Assembly (NCBI GenBank): GCA_019623805.1
Contig: CP053680.1
Location: 2,334,001-2,398,000 of the forward strand
Reading direction: 5' to 3'
Length of the DNA stretch: 64,000 bases
DNA from: Gammaproteobacteria bacterium (ex Lamellibrachia satsuma)
GTDB lineage: Bacteria; Pseudomonadota; Gammaproteobacteria; Chromatiales; Chromatiaceae
Below are positions 27,933 to 38,000 of the stretch, one piece after another. Within the stretch, counting starts at the first letter, position 1. The number at the start of each line of letters is the position of its first letter. The notes below the pieces were generated by a model, which saw nothing but the letters and a program-made list of their open reading frames with translations, was not told where the DNA came from and did not search any database. A program made the translations under genes and the position numbers.

Positions 27933-28400
27933 ATGAGCAGAATCCACCTGCTTTTTGCCCCCTGCGCGCGACTTTTTTGGATAAGCTTATCCAGAACGCT
28001 GGCTCTTTTCTTCCTATCTGTTTCTGTTGCTGCCGCAGAAGGGGTTCTGGTTGTAGCGCAGCAGGATGCGGAAGTAACCACATTGACCCGGGAGGAAGCG
28101 GCCAACCTCTTTCTGGGCCTGGGATCCACCAACTCCAGGCTGATCCCCATTGATCGGAGTGAACAGTCGCTGCGTGAGCGCTTTTATCGTGAGGTCACCG
28201 GCCTGTCGGCTGCCAGTGTCCGTGCTCACTGGGCCAAGCAGGTATTTACCGGTCGTGGCCGCCCCCCCGCTCGTATCTCAAAAACGGACGTAACACAGGT
28301 GCTCAATGATAAACCGGGCGCCGTTACCTATGTTGCAATCGACCAGCTGCCTGCTCACGGTAGGGTATTGCTGTCCACGGAACAGGAAGAGCAGGAATGA
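27933..28400 (+). CDS. Short PstS-like periplasmic substrate-binding protein
   Basis: This 155-residue protein has an N-terminal signal sequence (cleavage near AAA-EG) and a single small domain of the PstS-like type: LTREEAANLFLGLGSTNSRLIPIDRSEQSLRERFYREV, then AHWAKQVFTGRGRPP and PGAVTYVAIDQLP. It is about half the length of a full PstS, and no ABC permease or ATPase is nearby. It overlaps the next gene (an outer-membrane barrel) by 4 bp, and a hybrid kinase follows, so it probably serves as a sensory ligand-binding subunit. The ligand is unknown; phosphate or another oxyanion is only a guess. Confidence 0.75.
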   Translation: MSRIHLLFAPCARLFWISLSRTLALFFLSVSVAAAEGVLVVAQQDAEVTTLTREEAANLFLGLGSTNSRLIPIDRSEQSLRERFYREVTGLSAASVRAHWAKQVFTGRGRPPARISKTDVTQVLNDKPGAVTYVAIDQLPAHGRVLLSTEQEEQE

Positions 28401-29614
28401 ACAGACGATTGGTATGGATCAGGTTATCACTCATTACAATCCTGCTGACCTTGAGTCGTTCCGGTATTGCGATTGAAACCTATTTAGGCGGTTTCGGTAC
28501 GGCAAGTCTCTCCTGCTTCAGCAGCGATAAGGCCGACTATGTCATCAATGATCAGCCTGAGGGACCAGGCCGAACCAGGCATTGTGATGCCGGAATCGAC
28601 TCCACGTTGGGCGTGCAACTTGATCTGGGTTTGAGCGAATCGCTCGATTTCGGTCTGCAAATCGTTGCCGACCGCAACGTGGAGCGCAACTTCAAGCCAG
28701 ATGTCACTTTGGCCCAGCTGCGATGGCGAGCTACAGATGCTTTGACTCTGCGACTCGGACGCATGCCCACCAACGCCTTCCTGCATGCCGAAAACCGCCA
28801 GGTGCGCTACGCAATGCCTTGGGTGCGACCCCCGCTGGAGGTCTATGGTCTGGTGCCGGCCTTTTCCCAGGATGGATTGGAGATCATAAACGAGGGCAGC
28901 TTCGGCCGCTGGCAGACAGAGTGGCACGGGGGTATCACCCGAATCGCCTTTGATGTGGCGGCATCCAACAGCAGTGAAATCTCTCCCATCGAGGCGGATG
29001 GCGCTTTCCTGAACCTGACGCTGCAGGATCGCAATACGCAGATAAAACTCGGCTATGGCTATAGTAAAACAAGCTTTGCAAGCGCTGATATCGAGGCGCT
29101 TCTCGGTGCGCTGAGTACCCTGGTGTTTCCGGACGGCGCGCAATTGGCCGATGATCTGGCTATCGACCAGGCCGCAACACATATGTTTGGTCTCGGTATG
29201 AGCCATGAGCGGAACGACTGGCTGGCCATGGCTGAATTCGGTTACCGCTCCATCGAAGGTTTCTTCCGCGATCAGTATGGCGCTTATGTCACCCTGGGCA
29301 GACGGTTCGGCCCCTGGATGCCCTATTCAACCCTCGCCCGGCGCTGGACCCGCGGCCCGGACAGTGACAGTCGCGCAGGATTCCTGCAGCCGCAGGTAGA
29401 CGTGCTATTGGCCTCTAGCCGCTATGATGCAAACAGCCTGGCGCTGGGTCTGTCACGGGAAATCACCGAACAGACAACACTCAAGTTCCAGGCCGACTGG
29501 ATCCAGCCGGATAAAAACAGCTGGGGCCTCTATTACAATCACGCACCGGACTACGATTATGCCAATCCGGATAGCGATTGGCTGTTCACCCTGAGTCTGG
29601 ATTTCATCTTCTGA
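28397..29614 (+). CDS. Predicted outer-membrane beta-barrel (porin-like) protein
   Basis: This 405-residue protein has a signal peptide (cleavage near GIA-IE), alternating amphipathic strands throughout (for example LDLGLSESLDFGLQIVADRN, LRLGRMPTNAFLH) and a C-terminal phenylalanine in TLSLDFIF, the usual outer-membrane assembly signal. Two cysteines near the N-terminus (LSCFSS, RHCDAG) may form a disulfide. It could be a porin or a structural sensor partner. It is translationally coupled to the PstS-like gene (ATGA) and precedes the kinase by 11 bp, implying a single three-gene operon. Confidence 0.75.
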   Translation: MNRRLVWIRLSLITILLTLSRSGIAIETYLGGFGTASLSCFSSDKADYVINDQPEGPGRTRHCDAGIDSTLGVQLDLGLSESLDFGLQIVADRNVERNFKPDVTLAQLRWRATDALTLRLGRMPTNAFLHAENRQVRYAMPWVRPPLEVYGLVPAFSQDGLEIINEGSFGRWQTEWHGGITRIAFDVAASNSSEISPIEADGAFLNLTLQDRNTQIKLGYGYSKTSFASADIEALLGALSTLVFPDGAQLADDLAIDQAATHMFGLGMSHERNDWLAMAEFGYRSIEGFFRDQYGAYVTLGRRFGPWMPYSTLARRWTRGPDSDSRAGFLQPQVDVLLASSRYDANSLALGLSREITEQTTLKFQADWIQPDKNSWGLYYNHAPDYDYANPDSDWLFTLSLDFIF

Positions 29615-29625
29615 GGTATTAAGCT

Positions 29626-32600
29626 TTGTCTCTTTTCCGTTCCACATCTCTGCGCTACCAGATGATTGCCGGTGTCGCCCTGGTGCTATTGACCCTGGTC
29701 ACGCTGGAGACTGTCAGTATTCGGCGCGCAATGGAGTCGGAGGCCGTGGAACATCTGCGTGATGAGCTGTGGAAGACCTCTAAGTTGCTGAACCTGGTCG
29801 TTGTTCCGCATACCACGCCTGAGGGCATGCAGACCCTGCGCGCTTACCTGAAAGAGCTGGTTACGGGCGATGGAGAGGGAATCGTCTATCTTGCCCTGTT
29901 GGACGAGAAAAATAGCGTCCTGCTGCAGACGCGTGATACGCCAGACCCCTTGTCCCCCGCTTGGGATGAATCCGGGCCGCTACCCGACGCACCCATTGTG
30001 CATGCGGTTCAGCCAATCCTGTTGGGAGGGAATAGGATCGGTGCACTGCATTTTGGTCTGGATATCTCGTCAATCAGGGAGACGCATGCCAATATTCAGA
30101 GGGATCAGTTGCTTTTACAGGCGGGAGGGTTGGGGATTGCCCTGATCCTGCTGATTTTATTCGAGAGGCGTATCAACACCCGGCTTAGGCGGCTGATGCA
30201 GACTAGCCAGGCCCTTGCGGTAGGAAATTACTCGGAGAGAGCACCCGAGTCCGGCCCGAAAGAGCTGTCCCAGCTCGCTCGCGATTTCAACAGCATGGCG
30301 GATGCCGTGGCTGAACGCACTGCGGCGTTACAGGATAGTGAGGCCAAGTTGAGCGCCATGCTCAATAATCCAGCCCTGCTTATTGGCATGGTAGATAATC
30401 AGGGCATTGTGTTGATAGCCAACGATGTGGTCATGGAGCTGAACAATACACGCCCCGAAGAGATTCTGGGCCGCCCCATGTGGGACGCCCCTGTATTTTC
30501 CCATGGCGAAAAACTCCAGGAGAAGATGCGCGAGGCGGTGCAACGTGCGGTAAAAGGAGAATCAATTCAATTTGAGACAACCTACAAAACACAGTGGGGA
30601 ATACGCATCGCCGAGTTCTCCTTACAACCTGTTACCGATTCACAGGGTAAGGTAGCTTGGCTGGTACCCTTGGGTATAGATATAACCGAGCGCAAACAGG
30701 CTGAAACGGATCTGCTGAAGAGCCAGGCGCGCTATCGTGAACTGAATGAGCAGTTGGAAAAAAATGAGAGTAACTATCGTGGGATATTCAACGAATCTGT
30801 AGCTGCAATATATGTTTTTGACAGGGACAAAAACTTCATCGACACAAACGAGGCAGGTGTTGAACTGTTGGGGTATTCCAGAAACGAACTGCTTAACATG
30901 AGTATTCCAGAAGTTGATGCCGATCAGGGTGCGGTTCAGCCAGCTCAGGAGCACCTCCTTGCCGGGGGAAGGATTGTCAATTTCGAGCATAGACTGGTCC
31001 GTAAAGACGGGAGCATCATTACTGTACTAAACAACTCCAGGCCAGTGTTTGATTCAGACGGTGAGGTCACTGGCATGCAAAGCACGCTGATTGATGTTAC
31101 CGAGCGCAAAAAAATAGAGCACTCGCTTCAGGATCGCGAACGGGAACTCGACACAATCATTGAAAACATTCCCAACATGCTTTTTGTCAAGGATGCGAAA
31201 GAACTTCGGTTTGTCCGTTTCAATCAGGCAGGTGAAACAATGATTGGGATGCCTCGCAAGGATCTTATCGGCAAGAATGACTACGACTTTTTTCCACAGG
31301 AACAAGCCGATTTCTTCACCGAAAAAGACCGGGAGGTGTTGGAATCCGGGAAGCAGCTGGATATATCCGAAGAGCCCATTGAAACACCCCACGGGGCACG
31401 GATTCTGCACACCCGCAAGACTGTCATTCGAGGTAAAAATGGTGAAGCAAAATATCTACTCGGAATCTCGGAAGACATCACAGAGCGTAAGCGAGCGGAG
31501 CAGGAGTTGGAGAACCACCGCCTGCACCTGGAAGATCTGGTGGCCGAGCGCTCAGCCAGTCTGGCACGCGCCGAGACAATTGCCCATGTGGGAAGCTGGC
31601 ACGTGGATATGGCCGACAGTCAACTGACCTGGTCCAGCGAGACCTATCACATCTTCGGGGTTCCCGTCGGCACACAGGTGAGCCTGACGGATTTTGTCGG
31701 TTTTGTGCATCCGGATGATAGTGATCGCACTATGACCGCCTGGCATGATGCCTTGAAAGGCGCCCCCTACGACATCGAGCATCGCATTCTCGTGGATGGC
31801 AAAGTCAAGTGGGTGCGGGAACGTGCCGAAATGGTCTACGACGCGCAAGGACAGCCCATTACCGCCCATGGTGCCGTGCAGGACATCACCGAGCACAAGG
31901 CTGCCGAACAGGCGATGACTGATGCGAAAGAGAGGGCTGAAGCGGCTGCAGGGGCGAAATCGGAGTTTCTCGCCAACATGAGCCACGAGATCCGCACCCC
32001 ACTGAATGCCGTACTGGGATTGGCCAGAATGGGGCAGCGTGATAGTAAGGAGTCAGAGAACTCGGAGAGATTTCATCATATCCTCAACTCGGGGCAGCAC
32101 CTGCTTGGCATCCTCAACGACATCCTCGATCTCTCCAAGCTGGAGTCCGGTAAGGTCAACGTGGAGATCCAACCCTTCCAGCTGATTGCAACCGTGGAGG
32201 ATGCTGTCAGTCTGGTGGCCGATCAGGCCGGGGAGAAGGGGCTGACCCTCTTTCTCCATATTGATCCTGTTCTGCCAGTCTGGGTGGCGGGCGATTCATT
32301 GCGATTGCGCCAGGTACTGCTGAACCTATTGAGCAATGCTGTCAAATTCACCGAGGAGGGTGAGGTGCAGTTGCAGGTTGGCCGCCAGGGTGAGCAGACC
32401 TGTTTCAACGTGATTGACACAGGCATAGGTATGAACAGCGAACAGATATCGCGCCTGTTTACGCCCTTCGACCAGGGTGACACATCCACCACGCGACGTT
32501 TTGGCGGCACAGGTCTTGGACTTGCCATCAGCCATAATCTGGCTAACCTGATGGATGGGCATATCAGCGTAAAAAGTGAGCCGAACAAGGGCAGTACCTT

Positions 32601-33489
32601 CACCCTTTGCATTCCATTGGTGGAGGCGGCTCCCGATACCGAACGTGAGATCCAGAATCCTGGGATAACAGGCGACCGTCTCAAGGGTATTCATTTGCTG
32701 GCGGCTGAAGATGTGGAGATGAACAGGCTCATCCTCAAGGATACCCTCGAATACGAAGGTGCCCATGTGGTTTTCGCCGAAAATGGCTATCAGGCGTTGG
32801 AGCGCCTGAAGGAGATGGGAGTCACCGCCTTTGATATCGTATTGATGGATGTGCAAATGCCCCTGATGGACGGTTACGAGGCGACTCGCCGCATCCATAA
32901 GCTCACCTCAGCACTACCGGTGATCGGGCTTACTGCCCACGCGCTGGGGGAGGAACGGCAGCACTGTCTTGCCGCCGGCATGGTGGAGCATGTGACCAAA
33001 CCCTTCGATGCCGATGACCTGGTTGCCGCGATACTGCGACAGATGAAGCGGCCGAAACCAGCAACGCTATCAGATGCGCATTCAACACTCGAACAAAAGG
33101 CAGGACCTAAACAGGCAACCAAGCCTGCGGAGGAAGCACCGCCAGACTCTCTGCCTGGGATCGATTTGGCCGACGGCTTGCAGAGATTGCGTGGCAGATG
33201 GTCCTCCTATAAAAAGGTGCTCCTGATGTTCCAGCAGCAGCACAGTGCCAGTGCGGACAAGATGGCGTCATTGCTGGAGCAGGGGGAGTTTGAGGAGACC
33301 AGGCTGCTGGCTCACCGGCTCAAGGGTACTTGCGGAAATGTTGGTGCCAAACGGCTTTCTGAACAGGCTGCGGCCATAGAAGCGGCTTGCACTGCGAATG
33401 ACCCGGAGACGGCTGTGGCTCAAACGGCCGCATTTCGTGCCAGTTTTGAAGAGATCATGGAGGGTCTGGCGATGTTGGATGAGGGATAG
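29626..33489 (+). CDS. Hybrid sensor histidine kinase (HAMP, 4 PAS, HisKA, HATPase, REC, HPt)
   Basis: This 1287-residue membrane kinase has TM1 about 8-30, a periplasmic domain of about 130 residues, TM2 165-183 and HAMP about 185-235. PAS domains lie near 240-355, 380-495, 505-620 and 640-755. HisKA carries H787 (NMSHEIRTPLN), the HATPase has [13 protein letters not shown], the receiver D1075 (VLMDVQMPLMDG) and the HPt H1230 (AHRLKGTCGNVG). It starts at TTG with GAGG ten bases upstream. Its PAS, catalytic and receiver parts closely resemble those of the 1682-residue kinase (for example AETIAHVGSWH versus AQTIAHLGSWH), suggesting duplication with a changed sensor. It is last in the SBP-barrel-kinase operon. 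Confidence 0.9.
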   Translation: MSLFRSTSLRYQMIAGVALVLLTLVTLETVSIRRAMESEAVEHLRDELWKTSKLLNLVVVPHTTPEGMQTLRAYLKELVTGDGEGIVYLALLDEKNSVLLQTRDTPDPLSPAWDESGPLPDAPIVHAVQPILLGGNRIGALHFGLDISSIRETHANIQRDQLLLQAGGLGIALILLILFERRINTRLRRLMQTSQALAVGNYSERAPESGPKELSQLARDFNSMADAVAERTAALQDSEAKLSAMLNNPALLIGMVDNQGIVLIANDVVMELNNTRPEEILGRPMWDAPVFSHGEKLQEKMREAVQRAVKGESIQFETTYKTQWGIRIAEFSLQPVTDSQGKVAWLVPLGIDITERKQAETDLLKSQARYRELNEQLEKNESNYRGIFNESVAAIYVFDRDKNFIDTNEAGVELLGYSRNELLNMSIPEVDADQGAVQPAQEHLLAGGRIVNFEHRLVRKDGSIITVLNNSRPVFDSDGEVTGMQSTLIDVTERKKIEHSLQDRERELDTIIENIPNMLFVKDAKELRFVRFNQAGETMIGMPRKDLIGKNDYDFFPQEQADFFTEKDREVLESGKQLDISEEPIETPHGARILHTRKTVIRGKNGEAKYLLGISEDITERKRAEQELENHRLHLEDLVAERSASLARAETIAHVGSWHVDMADSQLTWSSETYHIFGVPVGTQVSLTDFVGFVHPDDSDRTMTAWHDALKGAPYDIEHRILVDGKVKWVRERAEMVYDAQGQPITAHGAVQDITEHKAAEQAMTDAKERAEAAAGAKSEFLANMSHEIRTPLNAVLGLARMGQRDSKESENSERFHHILNSGQHLLGILNDILDLSKLESGKVNVEIQPFQLIATVEDAVSLVADQAGEKGLTLFLHIDPVLPVWVAGDSLRLRQVLLNLLSNAVKFTEEGEVQLQVGRQGEQTCFNVIDTGIGMNSEQISRLFTPFDQGDTSTTRRFGGTGLGLAISHNLANLMDGHISVKSEPNKGSTFTLCIPLVEAAPDTEREIQNPGITGDRLKGIHLLAAEDVEMNRLILKDTLEYEGAHVVFAENGYQALERLKEMGVTAFDIVLMDVQMPLMDGYEATRRIHKLTSALPVIGLTAHALGEERQHCLAAGMVEHVTKPFDADDLVAAILRQMKRPKPATLSDAHSTLEQKAGPKQATKPAEEAPPDSLPGIDLADGLQRLRGRWSSYKKVLLMFQQQHSASADKMASLLEQGEFEETRLLAHRLKGTCGNVGAKRLSEQAAAIEAACTANDPETAVAQTAAFRASFEEIMEGLAMLDEG

Positions 33490-33676
33490 GAGAAGCCCCG
33501 GCTGGTCAGTTACCCTGCCAACAGCTTCGGCGGCACATTTATCGGTGCAGATGTCCGCTCGCAAAAAGGGGAATATCGAAACTGATCGGTTCGAATGCAC
33601 CCGTTTCAGGTATATGTAGGGAACGGCAGGGCTAAGTCTGCTGCGCATTGAGAGACCAAATTACTATACTTTAATT

Positions 33677-35038
33677 ATGTTTCAAGTTAACAAAAAAATA
33701 GTTCTCCAATTAACACTACTGGTGCTGCTGGTTTTGATTTCTGCCTTTGCTTATATGCACTACGAGGTTTCAGAAGAGATGCGCTATGTCACTTCTGAAA
33801 AATGTCAGGAGTGCCACAGCAGTGAATACAGTTCATGGCGTGACAATACGCTCCACCCCTATATGTTTCTTCCCGTCAGTTCTCCCGATGCCAAGATATT
33901 AGGTGACTTTGAAAGTGGGGATCCTGCCGTCACCTTTAAAAAAGAGGATATTGAGTTTGTTCTCGGCAGCAAATGGGAGCAGGTTTACGCTCGTATGATT
34001 GACGGTGAATATTACCCGTTTCCAGCCAAGTGGTATGTCATGCAGAATCGCTGGGTTCCTTACAAAGTCAATGACTGGCATGAAACGCCGATGTCATATA
34101 AATGCAATGGCTGTCACACCACGGGTTTTGACCCGAACACCCTTGAATTTGCAGAATTCGGCATTGGCTGTGAAGCCTGTCATGGCCCCGGAAGCCGCCA
34201 TGTCCAGCATGAAACCACTGAACACACAAAGCCCTGCAATATCTGTCATGAGGAAGAGAGTTCTGAAAATGAGGACGAGGAGGCAGGGGATATTATCCGC
34301 TCTGTATCTGCATCCGTCTGCGGTCAATGCCATAATCGAGGCACTACTGCCAGTGGTGATGTCATCAAGGGCACCCAGTTCAACTTCCCTACCGGTTTCA
34401 CTCCCGGTGATGACTTGAGTAAAACGACTTTTGATCCATCGACGCCCAAAAACGATAAAAAGGGCAAAAACTGGTGGGGTAACGGACTTTCGAAAAACCG
34501 TCATCAGGAATTCAGCGACTGGAATAAATCCAAACATTCCAAAGCCCTGACGAAATTACTGGAAAGTCACCAACATGAAGAGAGTAAGCGTGGCCCCCTG
34601 ACAAAAGAGTGCCTGCAATGCCATTCCACAGATTATCGCCATGCCAGTGAGGGCGAAAAACCTGACCTGATCAGTGCCCGCTTTGGTGTTACCTGTGTTT
34701 CCTGCCATGAGCCGCATGGACACGATAAAAAACAGCCCGGCTTTGGAGACGGGGCTACGGTATGTGGTAATTGTCATGTAATGCAAATGGCACAAAGTGA
34801 AGAGCGTCATTTCCCCTGTCCTTCCGAACAGGTTGGCTGCCCCAGTTGCCATATGCCTCGTATGGTAAAAACCGGTGGCTTCTTCAGCTTACGCAGCCAT
34901 GCTTTTAAAGTCGTCAAACCAGCATCATCAAAAGGGATCAAAATGCCCAACTCCTGCCAGAACGCAGGATGTCATTCAGACAGAACACTGGACTGGGCCA
35001 TTAATGCCTATGATGATTATTATGGCAAAGTAAAATAA
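33677..35038 (+). CDS. Membrane-anchored ten-haem c-type cytochrome
   Basis: This 453-residue protein has an uncleaved-looking N-terminal anchor (VLQLTLLVLLVLISAFAYM). It has nine CxxCH haem sites (CQECH, CNGCH, CEACH, CNICH, CGQCH, CLQCH, CVSCH, CGNCH, CPSCH) plus a CQNAGCH site of the rarer CX4CH type, so up to ten haems. The layout resembles cytochrome c554 / octahaem reductase-like multihaem proteins; the substrate cannot be inferred. It acts in the periplasm, tethered to the inner membrane. It lies between two hybrid kinases and 15 bp before the second. No Shine-Dalgarno is visible; a TATACT hexamer ends six bases before the ATG, which could mean a leaderless transcript. Confidence 0.85.
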   Translation: MFQVNKKIVLQLTLLVLLVLISAFAYMHYEVSEEMRYVTSEKCQECHSSEYSSWRDNTLHPYMFLPVSSPDAKILGDFESGDPAVTFKKEDIEFVLGSKWEQVYARMIDGEYYPFPAKWYVMQNRWVPYKVNDWHETPMSYKCNGCHTTGFDPNTLEFAEFGIGCEACHGPGSRHVQHETTEHTKPCNICHEEESSENEDEEAGDIIRSVSASVCGQCHNRGTTASGDVIKGTQFNFPTGFTPGDDLSKTTFDPSTPKNDKKGKNWWGNGLSKNRHQEFSDWNKSKHSKALTKLLESHQHEESKRGPLTKECLQCHSTDYRHASEGEKPDLISARFGVTCVSCHEPHGHDKKQPGFGDGATVCGNCHVMQMAQSEERHFPCPSEQVGCPSCHMPRMVKTGGFFSLRSHAFKVVKPASSKGIKMPNSCQNAGCHSDRTLDWAINAYDDYYGKVK

Positions 35039-35053
35039 GCAACCCATGAGCAC

Positions 35054-38000
35054 ATGATAAACGTCCCATTTTACCGGCGGCTCGATTTTCGTATTGTCGT
35101 TCTGTTCTCAACAGTACTCTTCTTCGGTTTACTGGTGGGTCTTTTGGGTGCCCGATACGTTGCAGAGCAGGACTTTCGTGAGTTGCTGATCCGCCAGTTC
35201 CAGACTGCCGGTAACATGGCTGAAAATTCATTTACTCAAATCGGTCAAATGGGTCTAAATGGCGCCAATCACTTTTTACTGCACCCAGACCTGCATGCTG
35301 CCATCGATGCGCAGGACTCTATCTCTATCACAGCTGAGATGAATAAACTGGTAAATGAAACCAGTGCCGATATTGCCGTATTGCTGGATCCTCACGGGCG
35401 GGTTATCTACCATTCGGAAGACCCGTTACAGTTTGGTAAATCCCGTATGTCTCATCTTATAGTGCGTGAGGCCATTCTTGATGGGAATGTCAGTACCTCC
35501 ATCCTGCAGGAGCTGGATAACTTTATAATCTATTCTTCAGGTCGATTATTATCAGACGTCGATAAAGGTCATCTCAAGGCTGTTATTCTGGTCGGTTATG
35601 CGATCAATGATCCTCTCATAAATAATCTTAGCGAAGATGCGGATGTTGGTCTGACCATGGTCAGGCGCAGAGCCATTATGGCTTCAACATTTAATCGTGA
35701 AGGCAGACGATTAAAGACTATTCCCATGCAGTGGACCGATTATCAATCCATGCTCCAGCGTCCTGATTCTATCGGTAAGCTGCTGTTTAATGATGTCTCC
35801 TATTTCACCTATGCGCGCAGACTAAAATTGATGGACCCGATTCAGGAGGGCTCAATTCTGTTCACCATTCCTGCGCGACAGCTGGATAAGGTACAGGATG
35901 AGCTTTTACACGAATTCGAGCTGCTGTTTGCGCTGTTATTTTTTCTTATCGCACTGTTTGGTTGGCGCTTTTCTCAACAGCTGCTTGAACCACTGCATCG
36001 ACTGTTTCTGTTTACCAATGAGGCTCCAGAACAGCAAAATGAAGAACCTCTAAAGATAAAAACCAAAGATGAGGTGGGCGCATTGGCGTACCATTTCAAT
36101 GACTTGATCAACGATATTAAAAAGAAAAACCGGGAGCTGGAAAATCGCGTAGAAGAACGTACGCGCGAGTTGAAAAATGCTAAAGAGGAGGCTGAGAAGG
36201 CGAATCGTTCACTGCAAAATGCCCAAACTCAGCTGGAACAACGGGTGGAACAACGAACCAGTGAACTAAAACAGAGTGAAGAACGCACGCGAGCCATCAT
36301 CGACAGTGCCGCTGACGGCATCATTGTGATTGACAGTAAGGGCATTGTAGAGACTTTCAGTCCTTCTGCAGAGATTTTATTTGGTTACGATGCACCTGAG
36401 GTTATCGGCAATAACATCAATATGCTGATGCCCGAGCCTACGCGCTCAAAACATGACAGCTACCTGGCCCGTTATCTCCCCGGGAGAGAGTCAGGGGTTA
36501 TAAGAACTAGAGTTGAGGTACAAGGTCTGCGGCAAGACGGCGATACCTTTCCAATGGAGCTATCGGTCAGCGAGCTATTGGTGGGAAGCAAGCAAATGTT
36601 TGTAGGCATCATTCGTGATACCACCGAGCGAAAACAGGCTGAACTGGCTATGGCTGAAGCGAAAGAGGCCGCCGAAGCTTCTGCACAGGCAAAGAGTGAC
36701 TTCCTTGCCAATATGAGCCACGAAATTCGCACGCCGATGAATGCCATAATCGGCATGTCAAAACTGGCACTGGGAACTGATCTTAATCCAAAACAGCATA
36801 ACTTCATTAGAAAAGTACACTACTCAGCCGAATTGCTGCTTGGCATCATCAACGATGTTCTCAATATCTCCAAGATAGAAGCTGGGAAGCTGGAAATAGA
36901 AAAAGTAAATTTTCAATTACAATCTGTGCTGGATAATGTTTCAAATCTTGTCGGGATCGATGAAGTCGAACAGAACCTGGAGTTAATCATAGAGGTCGCA
37001 GATGATATCCCGGATGAACTCATTGGAGATCCGTTACGGCTTGGGCAAATTTTGATTAATTTGGGTAACAACGCTGTTAAGTTTACTCAACAGGGACGTA
37101 TATCCATTAGTGCAAAACTGGAGAACCAAAAGGACAGGCAACTTACACTGCATTTTTGTGTCAGTGACACCGGTATCGGTATTACGCCGGAGCATCAGAA
37201 AAAATTGTTTCAATCCTTTAACCAGGCTGACAGTTCAACCAGTCGCCGATACGGAGGTACGGGGCTTGGATTGACTATCAGTAAAAGGTTGACTGAATTG
37301 ATGGGAGGTAAGATCTGGGTGGTGAGTCAACCCGATAAAGGCTCAGATTTTCACTTTACAGTGCAACTGGGAGCCGGTGACCCTGAGCAACAAAAGGAAA
37401 TATATCTGGATACAAAGAACAAACAGATCGGTGACTTTTCCGGCGCCAGGGTTTTATTGGTAGAGGACAATGAGATCAATCAGGAGTTAGCAAAAGAGTT
37501 GCTCAGTGACAGGGGTTTTATTATCACCTCGGTCTGGAATGGCAAAGAGGCCGTTGAAATTTTACAGAAGGAGCATTTCGATGGCATATTAATGGATATA
37601 CAGATGCCGGTTATGGACGGCTATACTGCTACTCGAATAATCCGTAATCAGGTTAAATTCAAAGAACTTCCCATCATCGCCATGACTGCCAACATCATGG
37701 AAAGTGACAGAGCCAAGGCGAAGGCTGCAGGGATGGATGACCACATAGGCAAGCCGCTGGATGTGAATGAGTTATTCACTGTTCTGACAAAATGGATATC
37801 TCCCAATAAACTACAAAAAATGAAAATTTCTTCTGAGAAAAAAGAGTATGAGAAAAACTATCCCTTTCATAAGCTTATAGGTATTGAAATAGATAAAGGT
37901 CTGGAAATTGCAAGAGACAGGCCCGAGTTCTACATAAAGCTACTGACCCTGTTTCGTGATAGCCAGCATGACTTCCTCAATGATTTCCTCATGGAACAGC

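Noticed and set aside
27933..28400. Part of a pst phosphate transport operon
   Set aside because: No pstC, pstA, pstB or phoU follows; the neighbours are a barrel and a kinase.
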